DNA from: Lethocerus indicus
Lineage: Eukaryota; Arthropoda; Insecta; Hemiptera; Belostomatidae
Assembly (NCBI GenBank): GCA_019843655.1
Contig: JACDQD010000010.1
Location: 7,981,637 to 8,045,636 of the forward strand
DNA: 64,000 nucleotides
Reading direction: 5' to 3'
Positions 58,101-64,000 of the stretch are shown here, in pieces. The notes under the pieces are model-generated. The model saw only the letters and a list, made by a program, of their open reading frames with translations. It was not told the DNA's origin and ran no database searches. Within the stretch, counting starts at the first letter, position 1. Each line of letters starts with the position of its first letter. Made by a program: the position numbers and the translations under genes.

Positions 58101-61100
58101 AAGATTTCCTCATTCAATGCAAATATACAATGACCACTATGAAATATAAGCAGTATGTATGTAAATATACTGAAAGTAAACTAAAAATTATTAACTTATA
58201 TTTAGTTTAGAAAATGGACAAGGCTCAGTACTGCCATTTCTGATAGGGGCATATAAAATATATAAATATATTTATCATTGATTACTGTACAATTACACAA
58301 TATGAATGCAATATTGTAACAGCTGAAATATTTAAAAAAGGATAAATTCCTTTCCATCATTCCAAATTACCAAATATATTAATGCTATACCAATGTAAGT
58401 GAGCAGTTCAATATATAAGTACAAAATAAAAAACCCACAGTTTTTTAAAGTATTGCAGACAAAAATAAATATGAAGTTTTTTAAAAATTGACCTTGTTTT
58501 TAATTTAAAAAAGTTTCATGATACAAAAAACAATCGTTTTTTATTATTTATATTTATGGTTGTATTGACTGTATATTCAACAAGCTTGAATCTGAATAGA
58601 CATTTAGCGAAAAGTAAATATTTTCCACCGCTGTTCGTACTTACTCTCAGTTTTACACCGTCGTCGGCATTTTCATCTTCGATGATAGCCCTCATTTCAA
58701 GGCCGTGTTTAAAAGCGCAAGTGACGTGATAGGCGATTTTACAAGTCTTGATCGAACACTGTATACAAGCACCGACCCGCTCGCGGCATAGGACGCAGAT
58801 AAGAGCCCACCGACTTTGCTGGACATTAGAAAATATCAAATTAGCAATGCAAATCTCAATCTGAATAACACACAAAACTGTTAAAACAAACCAACAAATT
58901 AGGAAATTTAACACGGTGCAAATAGTTTAATATAAAAATCTCATATTGAGGTTATCAATTACATTTCATTGCAAGATTTAAATTAAAATAAACTAATTGC
59001 AACAGATCAGACAACAAATTTGGAAAAGATAAATACAACTTTTTAATAATTTTTAACCATAAAAAAATAGTATTATTAGTTAACCAGATTAAAATTGTAT
59101 AATATAATTTATAACATTATAAAGTTAAATAAATTCACAAGAAATGGTCCTTAATGTGACACAAGCAATTAGCAGTAACCTTAACTACCAATTCTAATAT
59201 TTTTCCCAATCACATGAATCAATGATCTGAAATTTTCCCACAAAAATGAATCATTAAATAATGGAAACAATAACATAATAATCAATTTATGCAGCTACAC
59301 ATAATTAATACAGACAGCTAGACAATTAATTTTATTTAACCTGGCCCATATCACGGACAATGCAATAAAAACATAGAATACTGCATTAAACATTACTTTC
59401 ATAAAAGCTCAAGCCTTGGAGTTTTTTAAATGAAATAGCAAACAAAACGACTTATTAATAGAGAAGAATTTTTATTTTAGTTTGTAATAAACACCTATGT
59501 AATTTACGCCATAAAGTTAATGGTGTTATAAAATAAAAAATGAACATAACTGAAACAAAAAAGCCATGTTAGCCATAGACTAAATTAATACATATTTTGG
59601 ACTTAATATGACTCTTACTTTATAATTTTCATTTTCTTTAATCTATATCTGTTCTATAATCTATACTTCAATATCCTCAGTAAGGGCACCATTCCACATA
59701 ATGAAAACAATTTCATACAGATAAAGGAAACCCACAATTAGTGCAATTTTGAAAAAAACATCTTCAATTAATGTGAAAAAAATTTGGGATACCATTCCTT
59801 GAAATAGGAGGTATAAATTGTGATTAGTGCACCTTTTTTTAATCGCAAAACTTCTTTACCAAAAAAATCTTTTTTGTCTTTCTTAATACCTGTATCCTTT
59901 AATAATTGAAGAATTATGCATTGCTGTATATCTAGGAACAGTACGAGTTTCTTAAACATTTTTTTCAGGCTTTATCTTAACTATTTCGTTCGCTTATTAA
60001 GTTTTATCAGTGCGGCTTTGATTTATGCAGCTTGATATCTCAAGGATCAATTAGCCGCACGCACGGATCAAGGGATTCCTGTAAATAGCGTGCAGGGTTA
60101 AAAGTGAAAACCGACCGGGATGCTGGATATCTTTGTAATCGGCTCCATCTTCTCGACACAGCCGATGCTGACTTCGGGTATCCAGAGAGCGCAGGAGACG
60201 TGCGCCCACTTCTCGCCGGAGCGCGTGCACTTCATGGCGCCACCCTTGTTCGGACAGAGGACGCACTCGGGCCTGAGCGAGAGCGAGCACGTCCGGCAGT
60301 GCCACGACCCCGCTGGTATAGTCGTGATGCCGTAGCACGCCTGGTGAACGCAGATGTTGCAGCAGTCGCAGAACACCATCTCGTTGCCCTCCTCTGAATC
60401 CGGCTGCAATAATTAAAACGGGGTTTAAAAGCATCAAATGTTGCCAAAGTACTTGGACATGAACCAAATGACATCTTAAATGTATTCTGTTACATATGTA
60501 TCTCTTATTTTTTCTTATGTTTGTATCCTAAAATTCATTTGATTTTGTATCCACCTCATCTTCTTTTTTTTATTATAAATGTAATTTTGTTAATTGGTGT
60601 TTTTATATTACACTTTATGCAAATTAAGGGCTCGTTTAATTGTAGTGTAATCTAACTTGGCTTAGAAGAGATTATTTATTAGTCATCTATGACAGAACAT
60701 GGATGAAATAATTTTCGTATCATTTTTATACTCAATTTATTCTAAAAACCATTAGTCTTTCTCTCCACTTCCTCTTCTTATTTTCCAATTGTAGATGTAA
60801 TTTGATTACTCGGTATTTTTATATATTTCCTGAAAATTAAGTGCTTGCTTTTGTGTCCACTTCCTCTTTTTTCCTTGTCTATAGATGTAATTTTGTTACT
60901 TGGTATTTTTTTATTATACTTTCTGCAAATTAAGAGCTCATTTTTGCTAAGGCATTACAAGTGTAACAGCAATATTTCAAATTTAAGAAATGCTTAGCTT
61001 GGGGAAGGCATCCTTCCCTTATACAAAGGCTTATTAGTCATCTATGACATGAAATAATTGTTTAAACATTATTTTAACAAGTTAATTTTTGGATATCGTT

Positions 61101-63495
61101 GTTATTTATTCTGGATATCTTTTAAAAATAAAATCTCAATAATTTATTTAACTTACAGATCGACAGACGTCACAGATGACATTTTCATCATACTCGATCC
61201 CAAGACCCTCTTCAGACTTGACTATCGTTTGCACTTTGTCCCAACACCGGATTTCCAATTCTTCGATGACTCTTTCCAACTGATCTTCACGGATTTGATG
61301 AAAACCTTGAAAAACATGTGAAACTACACGTTAGTAAATTCACATAAACTTAAACGCTTTATTTTCCAAAATTAGCAAAAATAAATAATAAATAGCTACT
61401 TTTCATATATGTCACATACATACAATCCTGATTACATCATCTGCAACTTTAAATAAAGTACCTTAAGGACTTAATGAAAGGAATTTTATTAATTTAAGGA
61501 CTTCAGGATAAGGAATTTAATTTAACATTATAATCAAGAAACCAACTTTAATTTGTACAGTTAAGGTTCTTATTATATGTTTAATTCAATTTATGTTGAT
61601 GCAACAGTATGAAGTCTTAGCACACTTCTGTCAGACAGGTTTAAAATATTGCATCACAATAATTCAACATATTGTCTATGATTAACTAAAGATCCATTAC
61701 TAAAATATTTCTTTTTGTTTTTCAAGTTGACCAACTTACCCATGGCTGCCCTTTCTCCATTAAGGATCTTCAGCCAGGCAATATCACAAGTATCAAGGTC
61801 ATACGAGCAAGCCTTGTCTGCTTTTGCAGGCAAAGTTGATAACCAGTGCTCTTCAGCCTTGAAACCTTCATCTTTTGTTATCCTGATGTACTTCGACTTG
61901 GGTCTAATGGAACAGAGTAAGAATTGTCAATTGATATTTGATCACAATCAGACATATAACCTGTTCCAAGAAGTGATTTTACAACTGAGCTGTTATACTT
62001 TCTTCATATAAAGAATAGTGTTACTTAATTCAGAAAATATACCATCCACTGTGGTGTACTTATTCAAAATTTCCTGTAGCCATTGTTTGTTGACCCACCA
62101 AAAAAATTATTTACAATATATATCAAAATATTGTGAAGCACATAACTTGGTAATAAATTTAATCAAAATGAAAATTACTGAGGAACAATAGATAAGTAAG
62201 ATGGATCAGAGGTCAGGTTCAATTGACAAATATTTAAATTTCCTCTTTTATTTCTCTAAAGCTCTCAGAAGCATATAATAAATACATTGGGTGTAAAAAA
62301 TTGTTTAATATGGTACCAATTTTAGTTTCAGAATCATAGATTGTGTAAATATCACAATTACAAAAATATAATAATGTGCAATGGGTTAAGAAACTATGAG
62401 TTATCAAAAAAGGAGTAATCTAAGTTTCAATCTATTGAGAAACAATCCCATTGACTTCTATATGAGCAATTGTGCTTTTGTGAACAGAATTTACACTTAG
62501 CACATAGTGTTCATACATAACAGTACCCCTATCAAACAAATGGTAAAAGATAAAATTGAGGGATTATGCCAGGTATTAATTTTAATTTATAAGAAAGGCA
62601 AAAAATGAAATAAACATGAAGAATGAAAATAACAGATTAATTTTAGAAGCAAATGTAAAACAGAAGTACATGCATAGTGAGATGAAGATGGCACCAGATT
62701 TGGAACAGGCAAAATTGATTAAAAGAATACCAAAAAAATAGGGATAATAACGTGGACGTTTGACAAGTCATTTAAAATATGTTAAAACCCCCATAAATAA
62801 ATCATAAAATTAACGTAATAAATAAAATGTGTTGGGTATCAATCTTTCATGAGAGTACTGGGCACTGCAAACATTTTTACAAGTGGTAAGTCACAATTGA
62901 TATAAAAACACTGAGAGGGTTATATCTGTAATATACAGATATAAATCTGTAACTTACAACTGTAAATCAAATAAAAGTTGTGCAAGTTCAATTTACTACA
63001 ACTTTTAGCTGAAATGTCTTTCTTTAATGGTAAAATTTTAGTACAAATTTTTAGATAACCTCAAATTCCTAACGTTATATTTTTGGTTCAGCTGAAAGTG
63101 CTTGAAACATTGTAAATGAGGTACCATGGTTTCTACACACACTAGCCCTTTGAGTGGTAATTTAAAATTTCAGACAAACAAAAATTAAAACACGGGATTA
63201 CCGTGCATAACATTAATATTTTATGACAAATGTGTATGACACCTACATAACAGAATAAATGAATAGTAATGTCAGAGCTCTCTTACAGTTTGAAATCAGT
63301 ATGAGGTTTAGATGTTGGGACCGTCTGAGTGATCACAGTAACAGTTGGGCCGGGCAGTGAATCAGGGTTGACAGGAACTTGGACTCCGCGCTCCCACTCT
63401 TGCTTCCACGGATCGTTTATCACCCAATATTCATCAGCGGTCAGCGGTTCAGAGTCCGGTAATTTCATAGCACTTATAAGGTCTTTCCGGAATAG
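48441..63495 (-). CDS. rno: PHD finger protein rhinoceros (JADE family), eight coding exons, 5' end off right edge
   Basis: Rno/JADE proteins are nuclear chromatin factors. JADE proteins scaffold HBO1-type histone acetyltransferases, and Drosophila rno modulates EGFR signalling in the eye. Exons on the minus strand: 63495-63287, 61903-61740, 61305-61157, 60403-60116, 58818-58645, 57893-57763, 56493-56247 and 55174-48441; all join in frame with recognisable splice sites. Encoded in order are the [19 protein letters not shown] segment, an EPL1-like region, PHD finger 1 (CDVC...[14 protein letters not shown]...CRTC), the extended PHD module (CVLC...[20 protein letters not shown]...[16 protein letters not shown]...SYCEKH), and the [12 protein letters not shown]...LERVRNLCYM helix. 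A C-terminal tail of about 2250 residues, rich in Ser, Lys and Glu, follows. That tail sets Rno apart from the shorter vertebrate JADEs. The visible protein totals about 2700 residues. One reading-frame break occurs near 50.58 kb. The start codon is not in the window. Confidence 0.93.
56247..56493 (-). CDS. rno: rno exon: conserved helix after PHD module
   Basis: It encodes [20 protein letters not shown], then [18 protein letters not shown] and [19 protein letters not shown]. This block is conserved between JADE and Rno and precedes RNLCYM. The acceptor CCTGTCAG and donor GTAAGT are clear, and the exon ends in phase 0. Confidence 0.92.
57763..57893 (-). CDS. rno: rno exon: end of PHD module and basic linker
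   Basis: It starts [12 protein letters not shown], supplying the last Cys/His of the extended PHD module. A Lys/Arg/Glu-rich linker ([21 protein letters not shown]) follows. The donor GTATGT lies after a split Lys codon that is completed by the next exon. Confidence 0.9.
58645..58818 (-). CDS. rno: rno exon: PHD finger 2
   Basis: Fifty-eight codons read [20 protein letters not shown], then [28 protein letters not shown] and on to KLR. The Cys/His pattern is that of the second (extended) PHD finger of JADE proteins. The acceptor ends TGTCCAG and the donor is GTAAGT; both junctions are phase 0. Confidence 0.92.
60116..60403 (-). CDS. rno: rno exon: PHD finger 1 and first part of extended PHD
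   Basis: Ninety-six codons starting [20 protein letters not shown] and [19 protein letters not shown] complete PHD finger 1 (C4HC3). [12 protein letters not shown] and [16 protein letters not shown] then form the zinc knuckle and start of the second finger, ending SSIP. The proposed donor is GTCGGT, weaker than the other donors of this gene, but it is the site that joins in frame to QSRWALIC of the next exon. Confidence 0.93.
61157..61305 (-). CDS. rno: rno exon: helix and first half of PHD finger 1
   Basis: After the split Gly codon it encodes [20 protein letters not shown], then WDKVQ...[17 protein letters not shown]. The CDVC pair supplies the first two zinc ligands of PHD finger 1. The donor GTAAGT follows 61157 in phase 0, so the finger is split by an intron, as seen in JADE genes. 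Confidence 0.92.
61740..61903 (-). CDS. rno: rno exon: EPL1-like region
   Basis: It reads [20 protein letters not shown] through [21 protein letters not shown], the Enhancer-of-polycomb-like segment of JADE proteins. In JADE this region contacts the acetyltransferase complex. The donor GTAAGT follows 61740. It joins the neighbouring exons through a split Leu codon at its 5' side and a split Gly codon at its 3' side. Confidence 0.9.
63287..63495 (-). CDS. rno: rno exon: JADE N-terminal motif
   Basis: The acceptor (CTGCAG preceded by a C run) lies before 63495, and the donor GTAAGA follows 63287. The exon encodes [20 protein letters not shown], then [24 protein letters not shown], a signature of JADE/Rno proteins just before the EPL1-like region. 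It ends with two bases of a Leu codon. The first coding exon(s), with the start Met, must lie right of 64000. Confidence 0.92.
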
Positions 63496-64000
63496 CTGCA
63501 GGGGGGGGGAAAAAGAAATAATCACGTTACAAAAAATGTAATGAGAAAAAGAGTAATGGAATACTCTGAAAGTAGTATATTATCGGTACAAACATTTCCC
63601 AGTTTTAAATACCGACATATTCCAATGTACGCACTAGCTTACATCTAGTTAACAATTGAGTCCTAATGGTATTAAATTCGTAACCTCAAATGTTTTGACT
63701 ACAACCACTCTAAATGAGTTGCCTCATGTTACATCAAACTTTATCTGCTGGCTTACATTCTTCTTTTTTTAAATAAATTTTAAATTATATAATTAATACT
63801 AATAGTATATAATATTTGATACTTTGTTAATATTTAATAATGGATGTATACTGAAGAAAGATTAAAATTACTAGCAACCCATGAAGGGATACTAAAAATT
63901 TCTCATTACAGTTTGTGAAATCCTACTTTCAAAATCCTAATGTTTTCAAAATCATTCAAGTTCAATACGTTAAATTCTGCTGAGCAATATTATCACGGAT

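Overview
This window looks like nuclear DNA of an insect. It is AT-rich and intron-rich, and it carries Jockey-type LINE remnants and orthologues of two Drosophila genes. Three genes are supported. (1) nervous wreck (nwk), minus strand: its first three coding exons lie at 38112-38092, 15947-15850 and 8949-8904. Together they encode the conserved start of the F-BAR domain, and the gene continues off the left edge. (2) A mucin-like, chitin-binding protein gene on the plus strand, about 20.5-30.8 kb. It has a probable signal peptide, roughly 7.8 kb of 87-bp Thr/Pro/Lys-coding tandem repeats, a Thr/Ser/Pro-rich stretch and five peritrophin-A-like domains. It lies wholly inside intron 1 of nwk, on the opposite strand. 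(3) rhinoceros (rno, JADE family), minus strand, 63495-48441. Eight coding exons are visible, from just inside the conserved N-terminal region through the double PHD module to the long disordered C-terminus. The 5' end lies beyond the right edge.

Layout. 1-8.9 kb: nwk intron 3, with Jockey LINE scraps and small palindromes. 8.9-15.95 kb: nwk exon 3, intron 2 and exon 2, with another Jockey 3' end and a large foldback element. 15.95-38.09 kb: the 22-kb nwk intron 1, with the nested mucin gene, several foldback elements and an inverted-repeat element built around a 71-bp minisatellite. 38.1-38.5 kb: nwk exon 1 and a GA/CT microsatellite in the presumed 5' UTR. 38.5-44.8 kb: intergenic, repeat-rich, no convincing gene. 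44.8-48.4 kb: very AT-rich sequence downstream of rno, probably including its 3' UTR. 48.4-64 kb: rno.

Points of most interest. The nested gene encodes a very basic mucin whose five chitin-binding-like domains all keep the same four cysteines (C-x20-C-x9-C-x12-C) and all lack the two that normally form a third disulfide. The repeat array is broken by many frame-changing indels at its edges but is near-identical in the centre, so assembly error must be separated from real decay. nwk intron 2 appears to use a GC donor. The last rno exon has one reading-frame break near 50.58 kb. A foldback family occurs at six or more sites. The three genes share no evident pathway: nwk acts in synaptic membrane traffic, rno in chromatin, and the mucin presumably outside the cell on chitinous material.
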